Part shown: positions 1-6,866 of the stretch, in pieces
Layout: each line of letters begins with the position of its first letter
How positions within the stretch are numbered: the first letter of the stretch is position 1
Program-made: the position numbers and the translations under genes
The notes under the pieces: generated by a model
Database searches by the model: none
Told to the model about the DNA's origin: nothing
What the model saw: only the letters and a program-made list of their open reading frames with translations
Assembly (NCBI RefSeq): GCF_029933015.1
Contig: NZ_JAOZOZ010000048.1
Location: 1-11,833, forward strand
Reading direction: 5' to 3'
Source of the DNA: Hydrogenimonas sp.
GTDB lineage: Bacteria; Campylobacterota; Campylobacteria; Campylobacterales; Hydrogenimonadaceae
Length of the DNA stretch: 11,833 bases

Positions 1-2433
1 ATGAAATATACCCCTTCCGAAATCGAAAAGAAGTGGCAGAAGTTCTGGGACGAGCATCGCAGCTTCGAGCCTTCCGAAGGTTACGACAGGCCCAAGAGAT
101 ACGTTTTGAGCATGTTTCCCTACCCAAGCGGTCGCATCCATATGGGGCATGTGCGTAACTACGCCATCGGCGACGCCATCGCGCGCTACTGGCGCAAAAG
201 AGAGCACAACGTCCTCCATCCCATCGGGTGGGACAGTTTCGGGATGCCGGCCGAGAACGCCGCGATCAAGCATGGCCTCCATCCCAAGAGCTGGACCTAC
301 GAGAACATCGACTACATGCGCAAGGAGCTCTCAAACCTGGGGCTGAGCTTCTCCAAAGAGCGGGAGTTCGCCACCAGCGATCCGGAGTACACCCGCTGGG
401 AGCAGCAGTTTCTTATCGAAATGTACGAAAAGGGGATCCTCTACCGCGAATCGACCACCGTCAACTGGTGCGAGAGCTGCCATACGGTCCTGGCCAACGA
501 GCAGGTGGAGGAGGGGCGCTGCTGGCGCTGCGACAATCCCGTCGTTCTCAGGGAGATGCCCGGCTACTATCTGGATATCGTCCGCTACGCCGACGAGCTT
601 CTGGAGGATCTGAAAAAGCTGGAAGGAAAGTGGCCCTCGCAGGTTCTGGCGATGCAGAAAAACTGGATCGGCCGTTCCGAGGGGCTGGCGTTTACTTTCC
701 GCCTCAGTGACGAGAGCATCGAAAAACTGGGAGGCGCGTTCGACGGTTTCGAAGTCTTCACGACCCGGCCCGATACGATCTACGGCGTCACCTACACCGC
801 CCTGGCACCCGAGCATCCCATCGTCAAACGGCTGATCGAAAAAGGGCTGCTGGATAGCGAAACCGCCGAGCGGATCCGGGCGATCGCCAACATGAGCGAA
901 GTGGAACGCGCCAAACAGGAGAAGGAGGGGTATCCTCTGGGGCTGGAGGTGATCCATCCGCTCACCGGCGAAAAGATTCCCGTCTGGACCGCCAACTTCG
1001 TACTGGCGAGCTACGGCAGCGGGGCCGTGATGGCCGTGCCGGCGCATGATGAGCGCGACTACGAATTCGCCACCAGATACGGCCTGCCGATCAAACGGGT
1101 CATCGAGGGTGGAGAGCTGCCCTACACCGAACCGGGTACGCTGGTCGAGAGCGGCCCTTTCAGCGGCATGAAGAGCGAAGAGGCCAAACGGGCCATCATC
1201 GAATATATGGAAAAGGAGGGTCTGGGCAGAGGCAGGGTCAACTACCGCCTGCGCAACTGGGGCATCAGCCGCCAGCGCTACTGGGGGGCGCCGATCCCCT
1301 TCATCCACTGCCCCAGCTGCGGCCTGGTGCCCGAAAAGGTGGAGAACCTGCCCGTCACGCTGCCTGATGACGTGGAGATCACGGGCGAGGGAAATCCGCT
1401 GGAGAGCCATCCGACATGGAAACGGTGTACCTGCCCCAGGTGCGGCGGCGAAGCGACGAGAGAGACCGACACGATGGATACCTTCGTGCAGTCGTCGTGG
1501 TATTTCCTGCGCTACACGACCCCACGAAAATATTGGGACGAGGTACCTTTCAGGAAAGAGGACAGCGACTACTGGATGCCGGTGGACCAGTATATCGGCG
1601 GGATCGAGCACGCGATCTTGCACCTGCTCTACGCCCGCTTCTTCACGAAAGTGCTCCGAGACCTGGGATACGTTTCGATCGACGAGCCTTTCGAGCGTCT
1701 GCTGACCCAGGGGATGGTGCTCAAAGACGGTGCCAAGATGAGCAAGTCCAAAGGCAACGTCGTCGATCCCGACGCCCTGATCGAGAGATACGGCGCCGAC
1801 ACGGCCCGTCTTTTCATCCTCTTCGCAGCACCCCCGACGCAGGAGCTGGAGTGGAGCGACAGCGGGGTGGAGGGCGCTTTCCGCTTCCTGCGCAGACTTC
1901 ACGACCGTGCCGCGAAAGTGGAACCCTGCGACGCACTGCCCGCCATCGATCACGGGAGTCTCTCCAGGGAGGAGAAAGAGGCCCGCAAAAAGGTCTACGA
2001 AGCGCTGAAGAAGGGTGAAGAGGTCTACGGGGAGCGCTTCACCTTCAACACCCTGATCGCCGCCTGCATGGAGGCGATCAACGCCCTGGACAAGCAGGAG
2101 AATCCCGCCGTCTGGCAGGAGGGGATGTGGATCCTCCTCAATCTTCTAGAACCCATCGTCCCCCATATCGCCTGGGAGCTGAGTGACCGTCTTTTCAAAC
2201 GGAACAATTTTGGCTTGATAGAGACCAAAGAGGAGGTCTTCGCCGTCGATGCCGTCCCGATGGGGGTCTCCATCAACGGCAAGCCCCGGGCCCAGATCGA
2301 AGTGGCACCGAACGCCTCAAAAGAGGAGATCCTCGAGATCGCCAGAGCCGCCGTGCCCAAATGGCTGGAGGGCAAAACGGTCGTCAAGGAGATCGTCGTA
2401 CCGAACAAACTGGTCAATCTGGTCGTCAAATAA
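1..2433 (+). CDS. leuS: Leucyl-tRNA synthetase (LeuRS)
   Basis: Charges tRNA-Leu with leucine in the cytoplasm; a class Ia synthetase of 810 residues. The HIGH-type signature appears as HMGH at residues 47-50 after FPYPSGR, and the KMSKS loop is exact at 579-583. A zinc knuckle is formed by CESC (157-160) and CWRC (174-177). The CP1 editing domain that hydrolyses mischarged tRNA carries TTRPDT (254-259) and AHDERD (348-353), so proofreading looks intact. A second Cys cluster lies at about 437-440 and 476-481. The length is near that expected for Campylobacterota and shorter than the roughly 860 residues of E. coli. The ATG is the first base of the window, so promoter and ribosome site are not visible; the N-terminus MKYTPSEIEKKWQKFW is typical and supports this start. 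It heads the conserved leuS-lptE-folC-M23-bactofilin-mfd order. Confidence 0.99.
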   Translation: MKYTPSEIEKKWQKFWDEHRSFEPSEGYDRPKRYVLSMFPYPSGRIHMGHVRNYAIGDAIARYWRKREHNVLHPIGWDSFGMPAENAAIKHGLHPKSWTYENIDYMRKELSNLGLSFSKEREFATSDPEYTRWEQQFLIEMYEKGILYRESTTVNWCESCHTVLANEQVEEGRCWRCDNPVVLREMPGYYLDIVRYADELLEDLKKLEGKWPSQVLAMQKNWIGRSEGLAFTFRLSDESIEKLGGAFDGFEVFTTRPDTIYGVTYTALAPEHPIVKRLIEKGLLDSETAERIRAIANMSEVERAKQEKEGYPLGLEVIHPLTGEKIPVWTANFVLASYGSGAVMAVPAHDERDYEFATRYGLPIKRVIEGGELPYTEPGTLVESGPFSGMKSEEAKRAIIEYMEKEGLGRGRVNYRLRNWGISRQRYWGAPIPFIHCPSCGLVPEKVENLPVTLPDDVEITGEGNPLESHPTWKRCTCPRCGGEATRETDTMDTFVQSSWYFLRYTTPRKYWDEVPFRKEDSDYWMPVDQYIGGIEHAILHLLYARFFTKVLRDLGYVSIDEPFERLLTQGMVLKDGAKMSKSKGNVVDPDALIERYGADTARLFILFAAPPTQELEWSDSGVEGAFRFLRRLHDRAAKVEPCDALPAIDHGSLSREEKEARKKVYEALKKGEEVYGERFTFNTLIAACMEAINALDKQENPAVWQEGMWILLNLLEPIVPHIAWELSDRLFKRNNFGLIETKEEVFAVDAVPMGVSINGKPRAQIEVAPNASKEEILEIARAAVPKWLEGKTVVKEIVVPNKLVNLVVK

Positions 2434-2437
2434 CTTC

Positions 2438-2446
2438 AAAGGTGAG
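2438..2446 (+). promoter_or_regulatory. Ribosome binding site that favours the GTG start of lptE
   Basis: AAAGGTGAG lies 3 bases before GTG 2450 and is a fair Shine-Dalgarno match. The competing ATG at 2495 has only a weak purine run (AAAAAGAG) before it. This, with the need for positive charges ahead of the hydrophobic signal segment, makes GTG 2450 the better start. Confidence 0.5.
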
Positions 2447-2457
2447 AATGTGAGAGT
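2442..2457 (+). repeat. Two tandem 8-base units GTGAGART
   Basis: The junction after leuS reads GTGAGAAT then GTGAGAGT, followed by GTG. The second unit begins with the proposed GTG start codon of the lptE-like gene, and the first unit overlaps its ribosome binding site. It is short and could be chance, but it lies 54 bases before a clearer heptamer run in the same gene start. Confidence 0.4.
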
Positions 2458-3001
2458 GTGGCAGCGCGGAAGTGGGATAAAAAGAGTGATACATATGACC
2501 CTTCTCTCGCTGTTCACCGTTCACTGTTCACTGTTCACTCTGACCGGTTGCGGCTACAAGCCGGCCACGACCTTCACGAAAAAGGTATTCAGCGACAAGA
2601 TCTACACCGACATCGAAGTCTATCTGCGCGATCCCGAAAACGCCGTGTTGGTCAAGGATGCCCTCAACGAAGCGATCGTCAGCCGTTTCGGAGCCCGCGT
2701 GGCCGACAAGGACAAGGCGACGACGATTCTTCACGTGAAGTTCAACAACGTCTCCTTCACGCCGATCCAGTACGATGTCAACGGCTACGCCATCTACTAC
2801 CGGGCCAAAGTCTCCCTGCAGATCCGCTACCGTTCGCCGAAAGAGAGCGGCACGGAGACGGTGACGGGCTTTTACGACTTTCCGATGCAGCCGCGGGCCA
2901 TCATCTCCGATGCGCTCCGTTTCCAGGCGATCAAAGAGGGGTCGGGCAAGGCGCTTGACGCCTTCGTGTCGCGCATCACTTTACGGGGGGTGAAACTATG
3001 A
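2450..3001 (+). CDS. lptE: LptE-like LPS-assembly lipoprotein
   Basis: Probable outer-membrane lipoprotein that plugs and assists LptD in inserting lipopolysaccharide in the outer leaflet. From GTG 2450 it is 183 residues, beginning MRVWQRGSGIKRVIH. A hydrophobic segment (about 17-31) leads to the lipobox LTGC, with Cys34 as the lipidated residue, followed by GYKP as in LptE proteins. The ATG at 2495 would give 168 residues but a signal peptide with no N-terminal positive charge, so the GTG start is preferred. The mature part is mixed alpha/beta with no transmembrane segment. The LptE call rests mainly on the CGYKP lipobox region and on position between leuS and folC, where H. pylori (HP1546) and C. 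jejuni (Cj1090c) carry the equivalent gene; LptE sequences diverge widely. A 7-base tandem repeat runs through the signal-peptide codons. The stop overlaps the next start by 4 bases. Confidence 0.75.
   Translation: MRVWQRGSGIKRVIHMTLLSLFTVHCSLFTLTGCGYKPATTFTKKVFSDKIYTDIEVYLRDPENAVLVKDALNEAIVSRFGARVADKDKATTILHVKFNNVSFTPIQYDVNGYAIYYRAKVSLQIRYRSPKESGTETVTGFYDFPMQPRAIISDALRFQAIKEGSGKALDAFVSRITLRGVKL
2512..2539 (+). repeat. Four tandem heptamers GTTCACY in the lptE signal peptide
   Basis: The units are GTTCACC, GTTCACT, GTTCACT and GTTCACT, perfectly head to tail (28 bases). They encode the hydrophobic core of the signal peptide just before the lipobox, so the protein shows a seven-residue echo (LFTVHCS then LFT). 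Seven is not a multiple of three, so loss or gain of one unit would shift the frame before the lipidated Cys. Confidence 0.9.
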
Positions 3002-4533
3002 CCGTTCAGGATATCATCAAGCAGTCGCTGCAGGAGATCAAATCGAGAGGCCTGCAGCTGACCCCGGAAGTGTACGGGGAGATTTTCTGCAAGCACGCCA
3101 AGCGGGGCAACGTGATCATCGAGGAGTGCCAGAAGCTGGAGAAATTTCTCAAACGCCTCTCCCCGGAACTGCAGAAAAGTATCAAAAACCGGCACGTTTC
3201 GAATCTCGACCAGCTGATCCAGTATCTGGGCTCGGAAGTGATGCGGGCCAATCCCGGCAAGAGTTCGGAGATCATCCAGGCCTACGTGCTGCTGGTAAAA
3301 CGCCTTCTGCAGGCCGTTTCGATGCTGCACAACAAAGAGGCGGCCCAGATGGCCGAAAAGGATGCCAAAAAGATCGCCCCCTATCTGGAAAAGAGCGAGA
3401 TCGACGCCATCCGCGAGCACTGGAACCGTTTCGTGATGGAGTACGACGACAGTTTTTTGAAAAAACTCTCCCCCTACTGCGCGACGGAGACCGACGATCT
3501 TCGGACGATGGTCGAGGAGCTGAGCGAGTGTCTGAAATCCTACAGCGGAGGCGGCGGGGAGTATGCCGTCTTGGCCCAGATCCTGGTGGCGTCGCTGGTC
3601 CCTTCCATCGCGTCGGGAATGAACGACGAAATCGCGACGATCAGCGCCCAGATCCGATCCAATCCCGAGCTGCTGACTTCCCAGGCGATGATCGAGGATA
3701 TCCGCCACATCATCAAAAAGCGGATCGAACTGGACAAAAAGGCGGTCACCTCCCAGATGAGCGAGCTCGACACGATCATCGAGCATATCAACCTGGCGCT
3801 GGTGCGGGTCATCGACTTCGGCGACAGCAACTACGACGCCATCACGAAGATCCAGGGCGAACTGGACGAGGTGAACCTGGGAAGCGACTCCTTCGAAATG
3901 ATCCACGGCAAGCTCCTCTCCATCGCCAGCTCGCTGGAGACCGAAACGCGGGTGCTGGGCGAGGAGATGCGCAAAAGCAAGGAGGAGATCGCCGAACTGC
4001 GCCAGAAGGTGAGGATACTGGAGGAGGCGCTGCGGAAAGAGCGGAAAAAATCGGGGACCGACACGCTCACGAAACTCCCCAACCGTCGCGCCATCGACGA
4101 CTTCATCAAAAAGCAGGAAGCGACTTTCAAACGCTACGGGGACAACTACGCCGTCGTGCTTTTCGATATCGACCATTTCAAGGCGGTCAACGACAATTAC
4201 GGCCACGACGCCGGCGACGTGGTACTCGCCTCTTTCGGAAAGATGCTGCGCCGTTACAGTCGTGAAGTCGATTTCGTGGGTCGCTGGGGCGGTGAAGAGT
4301 TTCTCGTGGTGCTGCCCAAAACCGATCTGAAAGGTGCCGTGCGATTCGCCGAAAAGCTGCGGGAGGTCGTCTCCAAAAGCAAATTCATGTACAAAGGGGT
4401 GAGAATCCCGATCACGATCAGCGGCGGGGTGGCCGACAGGATATCGAGCGAGAGCATGGAAGATATGCTCAAACGGGCCGACGAGAACCTCTACCAGGCC
4501 AAAGAGGGCGGCCGCAACAAAATCGCCGCCTGA
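2998..4533 (+). CDS. Soluble diguanylate cyclase (GGDEF) with unclassified helical N-terminal half
   Basis: Makes the second messenger c-di-GMP from two GTP. The 511-residue protein has no signal peptide or membrane segment, so it should be cytoplasmic. The catalytic GGDEF domain covers about 353-511. It shows the entry TLTKLPNRRA, FDIDHFKAVNDNYGHDAGD (389-407, with metal and substrate residues D390, N398 and D407) and the active motif GGEEF (431-435). R422-x-x-D425 sits exactly five residues before GGEEF, which is an intact inhibitory I-site, so product feedback is expected. Residues 1-about 350 are almost wholly helical; 318-350 look like a coiled coil, which could dimerise the cyclase, as these enzymes require. 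I do not recognise the N-terminal domain as PAS, GAF, REC or HAMP; it presumably senses something or binds a partner. The start overlaps the lptE stop (ATGA), with GGGGGTG upstream as ribosome site. Confidence 0.95.
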   Translation: MTVQDIIKQSLQEIKSRGLQLTPEVYGEIFCKHAKRGNVIIEECQKLEKFLKRLSPELQKSIKNRHVSNLDQLIQYLGSEVMRANPGKSSEIIQAYVLLVKRLLQAVSMLHNKEAAQMAEKDAKKIAPYLEKSEIDAIREHWNRFVMEYDDSFLKKLSPYCATETDDLRTMVEELSECLKSYSGGGGEYAVLAQILVASLVPSIASGMNDEIATISAQIRSNPELLTSQAMIEDIRHIIKKRIELDKKAVTSQMSELDTIIEHINLALVRVIDFGDSNYDAITKIQGELDEVNLGSDSFEMIHGKLLSIASSLETETRVLGEEMRKSKEEIAELRQKVRILEEALRKERKKSGTDTLTKLPNRRAIDDFIKKQEATFKRYGDNYAVVLFDIDHFKAVNDNYGHDAGDVVLASFGKMLRRYSREVDFVGRWGGEEFLVVLPKTDLKGAVRFAEKLREVVSKSKFMYKGVRIPITISGGVADRISSESMEDMLKRADENLYQAKEGGRNKIAA

Positions 4534-4534
4534 T

Positions 4535-5707
4535 GTGATGGGCTTTAAACAAAACCTCTCGGAGTTTCTGGCGAGCAAACCTCTCTACTACGACAAGATC
4601 GATCTCTCCCGCATGCCCAAAGCCTATGCCGAAGTCGCGCCGCATCTGCGGCTCGGAAGCGTCGTCCATCTGATCGGCACCAACGGCAAAGGGAGTACGG
4701 GACGCATGCTGGCGACGCTGCTGATGCATGAGGGATTCGGGGTCGGGCACTACAGCTCTCCCCATATCGTGAGCTTCAACGAGAGAGTCTGGATCGACGG
4801 CAGCGACGCCTCCGACGAAACCCTCGAAAGAGCCCACCGGAAGCTGATGGGATGGCTTCGATCGGAAACGGCCGAATCTCTCAGCTATTTCGAATATACG
4901 ACACTTCTGGCTCTGGTGGCCTTCGAGGGGCTCGACTACATCGTGCTGGAGGCGGGACTCGGCGGGGAGTTCGACGCGACCGGCGTCGTGCCGAAAACCC
5001 TTTCGGTCGTGACGCCGATCGGCATCGACCATCAGGCCTTTCTGGGAGAGACGATCGGGGAGATCGCCGCCACGAAACTCAGAAGCATCGACCGCCGGGC
5101 CCTGCTGGCGCGCCAGAACGACGCGCGGGTCTACCGGGTCGCCGAAGGTATCGCCGCTCAGAAAGGTGCCGAACTCTACCGGGCCGAAGAGGTGGTGGAG
5201 GATACGTACCGTAGGATGATCGAAGAGGCTGCGGCTTCGCTGGAGTGGCCCCGCTATCTTGTCGACAATGCCGAAACCGCGGCCGCGGCGTTCAGGCTTT
5301 TGTGCGGAAAGTATCCTGACCCGGAGCTTTATCGTAGGATCCGTCTCAAAGGGCGTTTCGAGAAGATCGCGCCCAACGTCATCCTCGACGTGGGCCACAA
5401 CCCCCTGGGTGCGAAAGCGGTGGCCGAAGCCCTTGACGGAGAGAAGAGAATTCTGGTATACAACGCACTGAGCGACAAGGATGTGGAAGAGATCCTGGGT
5501 ATCCTGAAGCCCGTCGTCGAGCGTGTCGAGATCATTCCGATCGAAAGCGAACGGGCGATGGCGCTGGAGAAAATATGTGACATCGCCGAAAAGACGGGGC
5601 TTGAAGTGGAAAATTTCAGAAGGGTGGAATCTAAGAAGAGGTATCTGGTCTTCGGCTCCTTCGTCGTGGCGGAAGCCTTTTTGAAACGGTTCGAAGCGGT
5701 CCGATGA
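4535..5707 (+). CDS. folC: Folylpolyglutamate synthase / dihydrofolate synthase
   Basis: An ATP-dependent Mur-ligase-like enzyme that adds glutamate to dihydropteroate and folates in the cytoplasm, retaining folate and completing its synthesis. It has 390 residues, near the size I recall for H. pylori FolC and shorter than the roughly 422 of E. coli. The P-loop is GTNGKGST (48-55), followed by SSPHIVSFNERV (74-85), LEAGLGGEFDATG (138-150), the IDH motif (164-166) and K181 in ATKLRSI, at the place of the carbamylated lysine. The C-terminal domain carries GRFE (273-276) and LDVGHNP (284-290). Whether the protein has both synthase activities or only one cannot be told from sequence. The start is either GTG 4535 or ATG 4538, which are adjacent codons; no clear ribosome site precedes them. 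The gap to the previous stop is 1-4 bases, so translational coupling is likely. The stop overlaps the next start by 4 bases. Confidence 0.97.
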   Translation: MMGFKQNLSEFLASKPLYYDKIDLSRMPKAYAEVAPHLRLGSVVHLIGTNGKGSTGRMLATLLMHEGFGVGHYSSPHIVSFNERVWIDGSDASDETLERAHRKLMGWLRSETAESLSYFEYTTLLALVAFEGLDYIVLEAGLGGEFDATGVVPKTLSVVTPIGIDHQAFLGETIGEIAATKLRSIDRRALLARQNDARVYRVAEGIAAQKGAELYRAEEVVEDTYRRMIEEAAASLEWPRYLVDNAETAAAAFRLLCGKYPDPELYRRIRLKGRFEKIAPNVILDVGHNPLGAKAVAEALDGEKRILVYNALSDKDVEEILGILKPVVERVEIIPIESERAMALEKICDIAEKTGLEVENFRRVESKKRYLVFGSFVVAEAFLKRFEAVR

Positions 5708-6618
5708 AACATAGATTTCTGATCACGATCACAGATACGGAGAGTTTCAGGCAGTTTACGCTGAACCAGATTTTCAAATGGATCGTGGGAGTCGTTGCGT
5801 TTGGAATCGTGGCGGCGGGTGTCGCGACCTGGTTCTATATGAAGTGGCTCGAAGATGCCTACGACGAGGCGAAACTGCGGCAGAAGGTGCTCGAACGCAA
5901 CATCGCGACCCTCGAAAAGAGTGTGGAGGGGCTGAATCTGCAGATCGATGAGCGGCAGAAGGCGCTGGATCGGCTCGGTGACCGCCTCAGCGACCTGGAG
6001 ATACTGGTCGGGGAGAAGCCCGACGCGAACTTTTCGACGCCGACGAGAGTGGAAAACGTCACTCTCTCCGCCGCGCAGCTGGCGCTGCTCTTTTCGATCG
6101 TCCCCAACGGCGAGCCCCTGCCGATGGAAGGCATCACCAGCGCTTTCGGATGGAGAAAACATCCGATCCGAAAGACCCGGGAGTTTCATCCGGGCATCGA
6201 CCTGCGGGCGAAACGGAGCAAACCGGTCTGGACCACGGCCGACGGCGTGGTGGAGTATGCCGGCTACCACAAACGCAGCGGATACGGCAATCTCGTCATC
6301 ATCGACCACGGTTTCGGCTTCAAAACCTACTACGGTCACCTGAAAAAGACGAGTGTCAGAAAAGGGGATACCGTCGTCAAGGGGGATCTGATCGGACTCA
6401 GCGGCAATACGGGGCTCAGTACGGCGCCCCATCTGCACTACGAGATACGATTTCTCACCAGGCCGGTGAACCCCTACTGGTTCATCAAATGGAAAAAAGA
6501 GAGTTATCGCACCATCTTCAGGAAAGTGAAACAGGTACCATGGGAATCTCTGATCGCACTGACGGGGCATATGGCCGCCCAGGCCCTACCACCGTCGTCG
6601 CCCCCGGCACGACCGTAA
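5704..6618 (+). CDS. Membrane-anchored M23 (LytM) peptidoglycan endopeptidase, Csd1/Csd2/Pgp3-type
   Basis: Zinc peptidase expected to cut peptide cross-links of peptidoglycan in the periplasm. It has 304 residues: a short cytoplasmic N-terminus, one transmembrane helix (about 23-46), a coiled coil (about 50-102) and a LytM domain (about 138-262). The zinc ligands H162 and D166 (FHPGID) and H245 (in HLHYE) and the catalytic histidines H212 (GHL) and H243 are all present, so it should be active. It sits directly before a bactofilin, as H. pylori csd1 (HP1543) and C. jejuni Pgp3 (Cj1087c) do; those proteins shape helical or curved cells by trimming cross-links. H. pylori has two M23 genes here (csd2, csd1) and this window only one, so I give no symbol. 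The last 26 residues, ending in a Pro/Ser-rich tail, are encoded by the same DNA as the start of the bactofilin. The start overlaps the folC stop (ATGA). Confidence 0.95.
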   Translation: MKHRFLITITDTESFRQFTLNQIFKWIVGVVAFGIVAAGVATWFYMKWLEDAYDEAKLRQKVLERNIATLEKSVEGLNLQIDERQKALDRLGDRLSDLEILVGEKPDANFSTPTRVENVTLSAAQLALLFSIVPNGEPLPMEGITSAFGWRKHPIRKTREFHPGIDLRAKRSKPVWTTADGVVEYAGYHKRSGYGNLVIIDHGFGFKTYYGHLKKTSVRKGDTVVKGDLIGLSGNTGLSTAPHLHYEIRFLTRPVNPYWFIKWKKESYRTIFRKVKQVPWESLIALTGHMAAQALPPSSPPARP

Positions 6619-6866
6619 AGGGCGACATCCACAGCATCGGCGGCGTCCACGTCGACGGTGAAATCGAAGGCAACGTCGAAGCCAAAAGCTACGTCATCGT
6701 GGCCAAGGGGGCCGTGATCCACGGGGACGTCCATGCCGCCGAAGTCTATCTGGGGGGCATCGTCATCGGCGACATCTGGGCCCTGGAGGTGGAGAGGTAC
6801 GGGACGGGGATCTGCCACGGTACCATCGAAGCCTTCAAAATCAACGAACACGGAAAGAAAGAATGA
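6540..6866 (+). CDS. ccmA: Bactofilin (curved cell morphology protein family)
   Basis: A polymer-forming cytoskeletal protein that assembles without nucleotide and positions cell-wall enzymes. It has 108 residues: a flexible Gly/Pro-rich N-terminal tail (1-23), then a right-handed beta-helix repeat typical of the family, visible as VKGDIHSIGGVHVDGEIEGN, then VIHGDVHA and the later VIGDIWA turns. The beta-helix core is complete, but the C-terminal tail is very short (FKINEHGKKE), making the protein shorter than the roughly 136 residues of H. pylori CcmA. The chosen start, ATG 6540, has CAGG four bases upstream, lies 79 bases inside the M23 gene in another frame, and is the only ATG in frame close to the domain. 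The neighbouring M23 peptidase is the probable functional partner. Its symbol should not be confused with the cytochrome c maturation gene of the same name. The stop overlaps the mfd start by 4 bases. Confidence 0.93.
   Translation: MGISDRTDGAYGRPGPTTVVAPGTTVKGDIHSIGGVHVDGEIEGNVEAKSYVIVAKGAVIHGDVHAAEVYLGGIVIGDIWALEVERYGTGICHGTIEAFKINEHGKKE

Noticed and set aside
331..1953. Long antisense open frame (540 residues) opposite leuS
   Set aside because: A shadow of a GC-rich coding gene: no recognisable domain, and a biased composition typical of reverse-complement reading. leuS on the plus strand is certain.
4535..4540. Preference between GTG 4535 and ATG 4538 as the folC start
   Set aside because: They are adjacent codons with no clear ribosome site for either; the choice changes the protein by one residue and cannot be settled from sequence.
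2872..4578. Long antisense open frame (568 residues) opposite the diguanylate cyclase
   Set aside because: Covers parts of three real genes, has no recognisable motif and is rich in Asp/His/Leu/Val as expected for a shadow frame.
6150..6539. Upstream extension of the bactofilin frame to ATG 6150
   Set aside because: The extension runs inside the catalytic M23 domain and has no bactofilin character; ATG 6540 gives a normal family start.
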